Below are positions 7,558-15,195 of a stretch of DNA of 64,000 nucleotides, in pieces. The stretch spans positions 62,001 to 126,000 of the forward strand of contig CAVYPX010000005.1 in NCBI GenBank assembly GCA_963770485.1, read 5' to 3'. A program made the translations under genes and the position numbers. The notes under the pieces were generated by a model, which made no database searches, was not told the DNA's origin, and was given only the letters and a program-made list of their open reading frames with translations. The stretch is from CAVVEC01 sp963770485 (GTDB lineage: Bacteria; Acidobacteriota; Terriglobia; Terriglobales; Acidobacteriaceae). Position 1 is the first letter of the stretch. Each line of letters opens with the position of its first letter.

Positions 7558-8567
7558 GTAGACAGAAAAAGTTAACGCAAGCGGATATTGATCGTTTGAT
7601 GGCGGACGAGCCAGCGCCGCTCCCAAACATGTTTGGAGCGGGCGGCATGGCATTACGGGCACGGTTAGGTGTCAAAGAAAATCGTCCCTCGGATGCACGC
7701 GGGCACCTCAGCCATGCGGAGCGGGCGCAATTCGTGCTCGACAACCCAGAGCGTCTGGAATCGGCCCTCAGTCCTGAAGAACTTCAGCGAATCGAACAAA
7801 CCGCCCGCAACAATGCTGACCAAATTATCGCATCGGAGAAAATTGTGCGCCAGTTCCATGACGCTATCGTACAAGGCATCCCACTCCACGAATTGTGGCT
7901 GAGCATGGGCCACAAAGATGCGTGTCCGTTGCTCAATTCGATAATGCGGGACGGCGATCCGCAGGGTCTGCCAGAATCACAAATCCAAGACGCAATGAAA
8001 ATCTTCGCGGATTCGCCGTTTTTTGCAGCCTATCGCTATCGTGGCTCTCATGGCACTCCACGGTACGAAGTACAGGCAAGAGTGATCGACATCCTGTTCG
8101 ACTTCATGGTTGCCAATCTCGTGAACCTGACCCATGCCCCATCGTGGGCAGGTTGTTTCGCCATTCTGCAAAACGCGGGTGTGCTACCTGCACCCTTGCC
8201 TACAGATGCGGAAATTGCAGCCGCAGAAAATGCGAAGCCTGCGAAAGACGGTCGCGAAGTGGCACATGATGAAAACGGACGGCCCATTGTGCACAAGGGA
8301 ATTCGATATTCGGAAGCGATGCTTGGACAATTGAGCGGAACGCAGTACGCCGAAGTCATCGGGCTCGTAACTGAGACACCAGATCAGCGAATCGCGCGCG
8401 AGCAGGCTGAGCGAAAAAGAAAAGCGGAAGAGTACCGTACCCTCAAAGTGCACGGGACGGCCTATACGCAGGCAGAATTGGACGCCATGCCCAGCGAAAA
8501 GTATCGCAAGACAATGGGTCTCGAACGGGATGGTGGATGGCAAGGCACAGGCGGGCGGCTCGAATGA
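7554..8567 (+). CDS. Unrecognised 337-residue protein with repeated YxxAE motif
   Basis: This is the largest protein of the unknown train. It is helical and charged, with no signal peptide or membrane span. Its C-terminal part holds two copies of a short motif: YSEAMLGQLSGTQYAEVIG (about 260-278) and YTQAELDAMPSEKYRKTMG (about 308-326). Related copies occur in the protein at 8761. Helical motifs of this 'Y-x-x-A-E ... M ... Y' type are seen near the ends of some phage scaffold proteins, so a capsid-assembly role is possible. ATGA overlaps join it to both neighbours. Confidence 0.5.
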   Translation: MSRQKKLTQADIDRLMADEPAPLPNMFGAGGMALRARLGVKENRPSDARGHLSHAERAQFVLDNPERLESALSPEELQRIEQTARNNADQIIASEKIVRQFHDAIVQGIPLHELWLSMGHKDACPLLNSIMRDGDPQGLPESQIQDAMKIFADSPFFAAYRYRGSHGTPRYEVQARVIDILFDFMVANLVNLTHAPSWAGCFAILQNAGVLPAPLPTDAEIAAAENAKPAKDGREVAHDENGRPIVHKGIRYSEAMLGQLSGTQYAEVIGLVTETPDQRIAREQAERKRKAEEYRTLKVHGTAYTQAELDAMPSEKYRKTMGLERDGGWQGTGGRLE

Positions 8568-8764
8568 GAAAGCCCGACATTTTATCTAACGACTGCATCG
8601 GCGGAATTGTAGGTGAGTCGAGCGGTGTGCCGATTCGCGAATGGTTCGACCATACAGTGCCTCAGCCGCAACCGAATACTCGAAACATAGTAACCAGAGG
8701 ATTGTTCTCATTGTTTGCATCGTTGATGCAAATAGAGGAAGACGAAACGGAGGAAAATATATGA
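8564..8764 (+). CDS. Hypothetical protein, 66 residues
   Basis: This small protein starts in an ATGA overlap with the gene before it and ends in another with the gene after it. The C-terminus is strongly acidic (EEDETEE). No family is known. The ATG at 8564 was preferred to a longer in-frame extension because of the overlap. Confidence 0.45.
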   Translation: MRKPDILSNDCIGGIVGESSGVPIREWFDHTVPQPQPNTRNIVTRGLFSLFASLMQIEEDETEENI

Positions 8765-9360
8765 CGAATTACACGACACGCCAAGCAAAAGAAGCCGCGC
8801 GAAAAATGCGCCAAGAACGCCTAATCACCCAGAGTACCGCTGAAGGTACTGCGGTGGTCGATCATCTTCATGGCGGTTTTCGAATCGCGCCGCCCGCCGC
8901 AGCACCGCGTAAACATTGGTCGGAATATAGCGAAGCAGAACTCGACCGTCTACCTGCGGAGTTAGAACGCGAAATTAGGCGTGAAAAAGAAGCCGCAGAC
9001 GCTGTCGCACCTGTCGCACCCATCGGAGTCGCTCCGAAAAAATACACGGACGCCGAAATGAACAAGATGGGCGGGGATGAATATAAGCGGTTGGTCATCG
9101 ATCCAGATTTCAAGTTCAAGCAGCAGACGGTGCGGGCGGCAGCCGTCCCCGTGCGCGATCCCGCTGAGCAGGTGCGCGACTACCGCAATTTTTTGCAGGC
9201 ACTGGCGGTCGCCATAGGACTCGACCTCGCGACATTGGACATCATGGACGAACGCATTTTACGGCATCCAAGTTTCATAACACGCGCACAGTTTGATTCC
9301 CTTGTGCCTGCTGAACGAAACTTTTTGATGGACGCCGTGAACACGAGGCTTGGAAAGTAG
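8761..9360 (+). CDS. Hypothetical helical protein with YxxAE motif copies
   Basis: This 199-residue charged helical protein contains two motif copies related to those in the protein at 7554: YSEAELDRLPAELE (about 61-74) and YTDAEMNKMGGDEYKRLVI (about 95-113). A Pro/Ala-rich linker separates them. The C-terminal 60 residues form a different helical unit. The start at 8761 follows GGAGG and overlaps the preceding gene. The shared motif suggests that the two proteins interact or arose by duplication. The function is unknown. Confidence 0.5.
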   Translation: MTNYTTRQAKEAARKMRQERLITQSTAEGTAVVDHLHGGFRIAPPAAAPRKHWSEYSEAELDRLPAELEREIRREKEAADAVAPVAPIGVAPKKYTDAEMNKMGGDEYKRLVIDPDFKFKQQTVRAAAVPVRDPAEQVRDYRNFLQALAVAIGLDLATLDIMDERILRHPSFITRAQFDSLVPAERNFLMDAVNTRLGK

Positions 9361-9365
9361 GAGTC

Positions 9366-9890
9366 ATGGAATATTTATTTGAACCAACCGACGCTCTCGG
9401 ACTTTCTATTGGCGAGCCCGTTTTATTGGACTATACCTCGCTCGAAGATTTGCAGGAGCAGTTGACTCGACTGCATGCCGAACTTCGTCGAAAAGTTGTC
9501 GTCGAAGCCGATAGTCCTGCTGACGCTTCGCAATTTCCAACCATGGACGAATTTCCTGTCCTGACTGATGAAGAAAAGAAGGCATTGAAAGCCGATTTGC
9601 TCAGTCCTTTCGACGGCAAAGCAGATGCAGCCCGCGCGAAGTTAGCCGAGTCGGCACACAATGAGTTGCGGCGGAAGGCAGCAGAAGAAACGTTTGAAGC
9701 CCTCTCGATGGCTGCGTTGGAAACATTCAAAGCCAACAATCCAGACTTCTATCGTTGTTCGCCGAATGCGCGCGCCATTGTCAATTACGTCGCTGCCCGA
9801 AACCTCGACCCAACCGACGTTAAAAATCTTCAGAAGGCGTATGACGTGCTTCGTAAAAACGGCGTACTGCTTGAGCGGCCCGCGAGGTGA
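9366..9890 (+). CDS. Hypothetical helical protein, 174 residues
   Basis: This is a charged, Ala- and Glu-rich helical protein with a likely coiled-coil segment near residues 25-45 (EDLQEQLTRLHAELRRK). The C-terminal part contains a compact segment (NPDFYRCSPNARAIVNYV). No family is recognised. It begins 5 bases after the previous stop with TAGGAG as the ribosome-binding site. It belongs to the same transcription unit. Confidence 0.5.
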   Translation: MEYLFEPTDALGLSIGEPVLLDYTSLEDLQEQLTRLHAELRRKVVVEADSPADASQFPTMDEFPVLTDEEKKALKADLLSPFDGKADAARAKLAESAHNELRRKAAEETFEALSMAALETFKANNPDFYRCSPNARAIVNYVAARNLDPTDVKNLQKAYDVLRKNGVLLERPAR

Positions 9891-9941
9891 GCAAGGGCTC
9901 CTTCATTGAGATGTCTGGAAGAACGTAAGCGAGAAAAAACC

Positions 9942-10451
9942 ATGAGCAGACCCGTTTCACGACCGCTTGACGAAGTTGTCGAGTATTATCGCAAGATGCT
10001 GAAGGAAGGCACCGCTGCACAAAAGGCGAAAGCAGCACGCGAGATTACCAAAATCGAGGTTGCCCGCATCGGTCACGCAAAAGCGTTACGTGTCCATCGT
10101 GGAGATGTGATTACAGTTGAGCCCAGCCTTGCTGATGATCCAATGCCTTTGAAAGACCCATACGACCGCGATCCGAACTCTGAAGCGAAACTTGATGCAT
10201 GGTATCGGAGACATCCTGACGTGCCGCGCCCGACACCGCTACCTGCGTTTGTTGCGCCAGCATTCGTGAAGCCTGCACCGATTCCTGCGCCAGAGCCCAT
10301 CGTTGCATCAGAGCCCGCCCCTTTGCCCGCCTCCGTGCCAGAAGATTTCACGAAAATGTCGTCAGAAGAGCGACAGGAACGGATACGCGTACTGAAAGAA
10401 GAGCGAGCAAGGTTGCAGGAGTTGACATCCCTGACGGGGCCTACTGCATAA
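9942..10451 (+). CDS. Hypothetical protein with Pro/Ala linker
   Basis: This 169-residue protein has a helical N-terminus (residues 1-50), a long Pro/Ala-rich linker (about 90-130) and a short C-terminal coiled segment (SSEERQERIRVLKEERARLQ). The ATG at 9942 was taken because the longer frame from 9906 depends on a TTG without a ribosome-binding site. It is the last sizable gene of the unknown train. The layout suits a flexible scaffold or adaptor; this is only an impression. Confidence 0.45.
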   Translation: MSRPVSRPLDEVVEYYRKMLKEGTAAQKAKAAREITKIEVARIGHAKALRVHRGDVITVEPSLADDPMPLKDPYDRDPNSEAKLDAWYRRHPDVPRPTPLPAFVAPAFVKPAPIPAPEPIVASEPAPLPASVPEDFTKMSSEERQERIRVLKEERARLQELTSLTGPTA

Positions 10452-10472
10452 GTTGCACAGGAGGATTCCCCA

Positions 10473-10565
10473 ATGACCCCGCTAAAAGTCAGATTCGACG
10501 CGACAAGACTTGATGTGACAAGACATGAGCCGTACCAGTGGGACGCAGTAGGCAAAAAACTGTAG
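10473..10565 (+). CDS. Small 30-residue protein with strong ribosome-binding site
   Basis: A short frame with an AGGAGG signal 9 bases before its ATG encodes a basic peptide ending in WDAVGKKL. The quality of the ribosome-binding site is the main support. It lies directly upstream of a candidate RNA switch and the HTH gene, so it could be a leader peptide. No family was recognised. Confidence 0.4.
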   Translation: MTPLKVRFDATRLDVTRHEPYQWDAVGKKL

Positions 10566-10582
10566 CAGTTGTTTTGCTCGAC

Positions 10583-10659
10583 AGGTCTGTCTGGGTAAGC
10601 AGGGAAAGCCCAGCAGTGGTAAAGCCCGTAACAGCAGACCTCGGCCAACCAGCGAGGTC
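10583..10659 (+). ncRNA. Candidate structured RNA with mutually exclusive stems
   Basis: In the 124-base gap before the HTH gene, AGGTCTG (10583-10589) can pair with CAGACCT (10635-10641), enclosing a smaller CTGGG/CCCAG hairpin. The bases GACCTCG (10637-10643) can instead pair with CGAGGTC (10653-10659). The two long stems share the bases GACCT, so only one can form at a time, as in an attenuator or riboswitch. No known riboswitch class was recognised. The role is inferred only from pairing and position. Confidence 0.35.
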
Positions 10660-10689
10660 GGAAACCAACGGGGCGTGTGAAAGCGGTAG

Positions 10690-10971
10690 TTGAAAGCATC
10701 ACGTTTGGAGCATTTGCAGGCGAAAGCGCGCAGGCGCAACCAGCCAGAAACTGAACCTGTCTCAGCCAACCACGGAATAGAAACTCCCATCTCGCAAGAT
10801 CGCCATTTTTCGGTGAACGAAGTTGCGCAGATGTGGAAAATGCACCCCAGCACGATCCGCAGAATCTTCGGCAGCATGATCGGCGTCATCAAGTACGGAG
10901 TTGGGAAGTATCGAACGCTTTATATCCCGGCTCGATTGCTGGAAGAGGCTCACCAAGGGCTTGCCGCGTAG
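10690..10971 (+). CDS. Excisionase-like helix-turn-helix protein
   Basis: This protein of up to 93 residues has a C-terminal 55 residues (HFSVNEVAQMWKMHPSTIRR onward) that form a winged helix-turn-helix of the MerR/excisionase type. Such proteins bend DNA at attachment sites or control integrase genes. The frame opens with a TTG directly after a stop codon, and no strong ribosome-binding site was seen, so the true start may be a later TTG. It lies between the unknown gene train and the group II intron remnant. It could act as the excisionase for the integrase at 13781; that link is inferred. Confidence 0.5.
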   Translation: MKASRLEHLQAKARRRNQPETEPVSANHGIETPISQDRHFSVNEVAQMWKMHPSTIRRIFGSMIGVIKYGVGKYRTLYIPARLLEEAHQGLAA

Positions 10972-11065
10972 TAAGGTGTGATAGCCGAGACTTGACCGTG
11001 CACGCCGTGCTGTCGGATCGGGACGCTACTGTCAGGTAGACCCTTCGGTGAGAGCGAACAAACGG

Positions 11066-11856
11066 GTAGAGTCGAGAACAGGCGCAGTGGCTTTAGCCTC
11101 CCGGTGGCTATTGGGATGCTTTCGCATGGTCCGCCTCAATCCGGTTTGGCGTAACTCTGTTTCCTGTTCCCGCTCATCGAACCGAACAGGCGCGTTTCAC
11201 GCATTCGGCTCTCGGAGAAAGTGTCACGAGGTCGCCCACGGAAAGCTGATACCTTGTCATACAGCGCATAGAAGCGAAAGTTGGGCGCTTCCTTCGCTTT
11301 GTCGTGCAACGCCGTCTGCAACTTCTCTGAACACTTTCTGGGGTTGATAGACTCACGCCAATCCCTCCGTCTTCGTCGCTTCTTGCGTTTCCTTTCAACT
11401 GAGGCCCCTTTGCTCGACCGGCGTTACCCGGCTTCATCGCTCATACGGGCCTCTCCGTCACCCCATACGGCCCAGCCTGCCTCTCACGAGGTGCCGGTTG
11501 ATCGCCGAGGCGATCACCGCTGGGGCTTCCCGTGTTGCTGCTACTCCCCTTTGCTTGCTTGCCGTCGCCACTACCCCGGCAGGTCTGATGGAACTCATTC
11601 GCTCGTACTGTTCCATCAGCGTCGGCCCTCCCTGGCTTACGGATGGGATGGCTCCTGCATTGCACGTTTCGGGGCCTGCTCAGCGTTCACTCACGTTACG
11701 GCCTGCATGCTCGCCAAGTCGCCTAAGCGACCCTCTACACCAGAGGCTCCGACGACTTCGTTTCCTCTATCGCCGCTCTGATTGCTACCGGGTGGAGCGA
11801 ACCAGCTCCCGGGCGGGACTCGCACCCGCTGAGGACTAGCGCCTTTCACGGCGCAC
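11066..11856 (-). mobile_element. Group II intron with internal deletion
   Basis: On the minus strand a group II intron begins with GTGCG at 11856 and ends near 11066 (exon junction after CTCTAC). Its 33-base domain V (11211 down to 11179) is intact: it starts GAGCCG, has a GAAA-type tip, and ends CGGTTC. A domain VI stem pairs GAACAGG (near 11170) with CCTGTTC (near 11078) across an unusually long loop. The total length is about 790 bases, against 2-2.5 kb for a complete intron, because most of the maturase/reverse transcriptase gene is missing. A candidate exon-binding site (GCAAGC, near 11553-11562) can pair with GCTTGC at the 5' exon end. Confidence 0.75.
11136..11437 (-). pseudogene. Remnant of group II intron reverse transcriptase/maturase
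   Basis: Two reading frames inside the intron together encode the start of a group II intron protein. First comes KPGNAGRAKGPQL to VSLSTPESVQ (frame ending 11174). Then, after a frame change, comes QTALHDKAKEAPNFRFYALY followed by DKV (from 11321). The second run is the highly conserved N-terminal lead-in of these maturases. Immediately after DKV the sequence jumps to the region before domain V, so the catalytic reverse transcriptase (YADD) and maturase domains are deleted. The intron cannot encode its own mobility protein. Confidence 0.7.
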
Positions 11857-11961
11857 CGCAAGCTTGTGCTAACGCCTGTTCTCGGAAGCTATGACGGACA
11901 ACTCTCCGGCTACCCGGTACTGCGTTTCGGTACTCGAAAGGCCCGAGTGGCCGGAGACGAA

Positions 11962-13266
11962 TTACGGCGTGATCTCGTACACTACGCCGGCACCGGCTGG
12001 GTTGCTGGCCTCGCAACCGGTTTCCGTGCCAACGCCACCATCACAGGTGGTGCCGTAGAGGTTCCCTTTGGCGTCGAACACAAGCCCAGCACGGCTATTG
12101 ATTCCATCCTTAGAACCACCCTGGAACCGATGAACCGCCTCCTTAGCCCATCCGTACGGGTTCGGGACCAGTTCGAACACCTGGCCCAAACAGCAGTTCC
12201 CGTTGAGGTCTTCACCGTAAAACGTCGTGCCGAACAAGTCTCCTCTCTTGTTGCGGACCACGCCAGCGGCAGGATACGCTCCATCCTGGTTGCCCACGAA
12301 GCTGTAAAGGATGTGTACGGTCCATTTGCCGTTGGCGCCGCGCGTCAACTTGAAAACGTTGCCGTAGTTTCCGCCCCAGCCGTCCAAGGCGCCGAAAATA
12401 TGGCCCGCCGGGTCGAATACCAGGGGTCCCGTTGGTTGGTATTGCCCACTCTGAAAGCGGAAGAGCACTTTCTCCTTCCAAGTTCCATCCCCGTTGGGTA
12501 CCAACTCAAAGATTACGCCGCAGCCCTGCCCATAGGGGCCATTGCAGGTTGAGCCACCGCCGGCTGTTGCGCCATACAGGTTGCCGGCCTTGTCGAAGAC
12601 CAGATTCCCCTCTACCGGGTAGCTGCCATCGCTGCCGCCCGCGAAGTTATGGAGCACGCCATAGGTCCAGCTTCCGTCGGAGTTCGGCGTCAGATTGTAG
12701 GCGACACCGAGGCCCTGAGTACCACCGTCCTCGGTGGTACCATAGAGAACACCGGCGGAGTCGACGGTCACGCCGACCTGGTCATAATCCGTTCCATGGC
12801 CTCCGGCGGGGAAACTATAAAGCACGTTTTCGGTCCAGGTTCCGGAGTTGGGCACCAACTGGAAGACCACGCCGGATGAGTAGTCGCCCCCCCATTGGGT
12901 GACGCCGTACAGGCTCCCGTGCGCGTCGAAGGTCACCCCAGCGTAGGGAGTGCCTCCGTCGCCGCCGCCAGCGAAGCTGTAGAGCACGCTTTCGGTCCAG
13001 CTTCCGTCGGAGTGGTGGGTCAGCTTGAAAACCGTGCCATTTCCGGAAGCGCCGCCCTGGTCGGTTGTGCCGTAAAGATTACCTGCTTTGTCGAGCGTGA
13101 CGCCCCACATCGGCGAGCCACCGTCTGCGCCGCCGGTGAACTTGTATATAACTTTGTACTTGCTGGCTGCCGAAGCGCCGGGCACCAACAATAGAGTCAG
13201 AATGAGCGTAACTGTCATGGCCGCCAGAAACTTGCTTACGGCGGCCCAGAATTGATTGCTTTTCAT
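11962..13266 (-). CDS. Secreted GloVer tandem-repeat protein
   Basis: This 434-residue exported protein consists of about ten copies of a repeat with the core 'YSFxGGxDGxxPxxGVxxDxxGNLYGTTxxGG'. It is the Gloeo_Verruco (choice-of-anchor tandem repeat, GloVer) family, thought to form a beta-propeller or superhelix outside the cell. A signal peptide covers residues 1-33 (hydrophobic AVSKFLAAMTVTLILTLLLV, then ASA). The ATG at 13266 was chosen because the longer frame adds only a poorly composed extension before the signal peptide. It lies inside the integrated element between the intron remnant and the integrase. Substrate and role are unknown; such genes are common in Acidobacteria. Confidence 0.8.
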   Translation of the reverse strand: MKSNQFWAAVSKFLAAMTVTLILTLLLVPGASAASKYKVIYKFTGGADGGSPMWGVTLDKAGNLYGTTDQGGASGNGTVFKLTHHSDGSWTESVLYSFAGGGDGGTPYAGVTFDAHGSLYGVTQWGGDYSSGVVFQLVPNSGTWTENVLYSFPAGGHGTDYDQVGVTVDSAGVLYGTTEDGGTQGLGVAYNLTPNSDGSWTYGVLHNFAGGSDGSYPVEGNLVFDKAGNLYGATAGGGSTCNGPYGQGCGVIFELVPNGDGTWKEKVLFRFQSGQYQPTGPLVFDPAGHIFGALDGWGGNYGNVFKLTRGANGKWTVHILYSFVGNQDGAYPAAGVVRNKRGDLFGTTFYGEDLNGNCCLGQVFELVPNPYGWAKEAVHRFQGGSKDGINSRAGLVFDAKGNLYGTTCDGGVGTETGCEASNPAGAGVVYEITP

Positions 13267-13780
13267 ATTCGTCTCCCGCCACATCGCGTGGCGCGTTATG
13301 ATTCGTTGCGGTTTGGGTCTTCCGGCGGGCCGGAGAGCGATGATGACTGCAGGACTCGGGTTGGGGAAAGCCCGCAATGTCCGAGTTGCCCTTGATTTGG
13401 TCTTGCGGGGCCTACTACGAGAAGGGTCTCGAACCCTCAAAGTCAACCTACCGCGCTTCGGCTGCGCCTGTCAGCGACAGGCATCACCGTTCGGTGTGAT
13501 GGGTGGCGAAATCCGATTTTAGGAAGCCGAGCTGCGAGCCTGCTCTGAGACCGTGACACCGACCGCGCGTGGAATGGCAAATCTATACTGGAATGGATTG
13601 GCCTAGGTCAAATTGGCGAGAAATCGCGATAACGCTCAACCCCCCCATCGGGTCGGGCAAGACGGGGTGCTGGGAGGTAGGGGCAAGGAATATTGGCTCT
13701 GTCCGATACATGGAACCTTGCCAAGGTTGTCCGCAAGGTCGAGTTCAAGCCACTACAAGTAAGGGGGGAGGAGGTTGGAC
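13267..13780. other. 514-bp non-coding stretch before integrase end
   Basis: No convincing gene is seen. On the minus strand it would hold the promoter of the GloVer gene. Around 13418-13440 a GAGGG-TTCGAGA-CCCTT arm (minus strand) looks like a tRNA T-arm, but no acceptor or anticodon arm fits. A CCTGTC/GACAGG hairpin lies near 13470-13485. Otherwise nothing is evident. Confidence 0.4.
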
Positions 13781-14995
13781 TCAGTCGCCGTTCATCGCGG
13801 CCAGAGTCTTCTCTATCGCCACATCAAGCATGCCTTGCCGCTTCCCAGTAAAATGTGAGTAGTACCGCTCGGTAATGTCGATGCTGCCATGGCCAAGAGC
13901 CTTCCGCAAATCCTCGGTGCTGTTGCCAGCCTCCAAGAAGTATGCAGCGAAGGTATGCCGCAGGTCGTGGCTCGTATGCGGGTCTCCCACCTTTCCGCCG
14001 TCTTCCCAGACTTTAGTGAACACCTTCCGATACAATTTCTGGAAGTACGACGGCGCATCCTCGGGAAGAGTGTTGCCCGACCAGAAAAAATACTCGGGAT
14101 TTCCGTTCTTGACCTTCAGGAGCATCTGACCAAGCTCTTCGGTGATGATGTTGTTAACGCGATTGTCAGTCTTCTGCCGCGTCGTTTTGATGCGAACTTT
14201 GCCCTTCTCTCGCACCAGTTCATCCTTGTGCAGCATGACGGCATCCACGATAGCGAGTCCAGCTTCGAGTTGCAGCCGCATGCACGTCTTCACGCGTACG
14301 CGATTCTCTGGGGTCATGTCCACTTCGTCCACGGTCTTCATGATCTTCGCGAGGACTTTGGGACGAATGATGTGGGCCTCGGTGACTTCCTCGTTTTTCT
14401 TGTCCAGTTTGTAGCTCTCCCACGCGGCGATGGGATTCGTCGCGAGTATCGGGTCTTTGGATTTCGCGTCGGGCGCATGGCTCAGACAATACTTGATGAA
14501 GTTGCGAACCTTTTCTTGCCGTCCGCGCTTGGCAGCCTGCGCTTTGAGGTTCCAAGTGTACGACCATGCCTCTACGACCGAGAACGTGATGTCTTTCACG
14601 AGGACGATTCCCTTGCCCTCGCAGAACTGAGCCAGAGTGGTGAGCACAGACTTATAGCGATACAGGGAGTCAGGCGCAATCTTGCGTTCGCGTCTCTTGT
14701 CGCTTTCCTTGTGTGCGGTGAATTTGTCAATCGCCTCGGTGATCGTGATCCCGCTCGACACACCCTTGCCCTTCGCGTGGTCGGCCAACCATGTCGTCAG
14801 TTCTCCGACCGTCAGGCTCAGGTTCTCGCGAAGTTTAAGCCCGGCGTCAACGGCCTCTTCGAACAGCCGCGCCTTCGCCGAAGCACGTTCCCAGTTGTTT
14901 TCCCCGGCGCTCCAGCGCACAGTCGAGGACTTCAGGGCACCGCTGCTGTCCAGCCCTTCACCAGCAGGCCACGGCGCGCGCCCTTGTAGCCACAC
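13781..14995 (-). CDS. Tyrosine recombinase / integrase of the element
   Basis: This 404-residue (from GTG) tyrosine recombinase would catalyse insertion of the element into the tRNA-Phe gene next to it. The N-terminal SAM-like core-binding domain spans about 80-190 and the catalytic domain about 205-395. Catalytic residues seen are Lys275, His343-x-x-Arg346 (HDLRH), His369 (LGHG) and the nucleophile Tyr379 (RYYSH). The usual first arginine, in the 'tGLR' turn, is replaced by Ala248 (AGLAI). Upstream of the GTG the same frame stays open and encodes a Cys-rich lead-in (KGCGR, then KRCDCP) typical of related integrases. Translation may therefore begin near 15073 at a non-standard ATT after GGGAGGG. 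Confidence 0.85.
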   Translation of the reverse strand: MWLQGRAPWPAGEGLDSSGALKSSTVRWSAGENNWERASAKARLFEEAVDAGLKLRENLSLTVGELTTWLADHAKGKGVSSGITITEAIDKFTAHKESDKRRERKIAPDSLYRYKSVLTTLAQFCEGKGIVLVKDITFSVVEAWSYTWNLKAQAAKRGRQEKVRNFIKYCLSHAPDAKSKDPILATNPIAAWESYKLDKKNEEVTEAHIIRPKVLAKIMKTVDEVDMTPENRVRVKTCMRLQLEAGLAIVDAVMLHKDELVREKGKVRIKTTRQKTDNRVNNIITEELGQMLLKVKNGNPEYFFWSGNTLPEDAPSYFQKLYRKVFTKVWEDGGKVGDPHTSHDLRHTFAAYFLEAGNSTEDLRKALGHGSIDITERYYSHFTGKRQGMLDVAIEKTLAAMNGD

Positions 14996-15195
14996 CGGGC
15001 AGTCACACCGTTTGAAGTTCTTGTCAGTGCGCCCGCATCCTTTCGTGTGGCGTTTGTAGAGTTCGATTTGAATATAGATACCCTCCCGTTTTACCTACCA
15101 GAGCCTTTGGGAGAGGGCTTATACTGAATCCAGTGTACACCTTGCGTACACAGGAATCAATGGTTTATAAGTGATTGATTATAATAATAGATTTG
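14996..15195 (-). promoter_or_regulatory. Integrase leader and attachment-site flank
   Basis: Between the integrase GTG and the tRNA-Phe 3' end is a 200-bp region. Its first 78 bases are probably coding (Cys-rich N-terminus of the integrase). Next comes a GGGAGGG ribosome-binding signal at 15081-15087, then AT-rich DNA. GTGTAC and GTACAC form an imperfect inverted repeat near 15133-15149, which could be an integrase arm-type site. The crossover site itself is expected within the tRNA 3' end; its partner copy is outside the window. Confidence 0.4.

Noticed and set aside
13418..13445. tRNA-like T-arm (GAGGG-TTCGAGA-CCCTT on the minus strand)
   Set aside because: No matching acceptor, D or anticodon arms could be found around it; at best a short tRNA 3' remnant, so not listed as a tRNA.
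13889..14989. 366-codon open frame opposite the integrase
   Set aside because: It is the antisense shadow of the integrase, whose catalytic motifs are clear.
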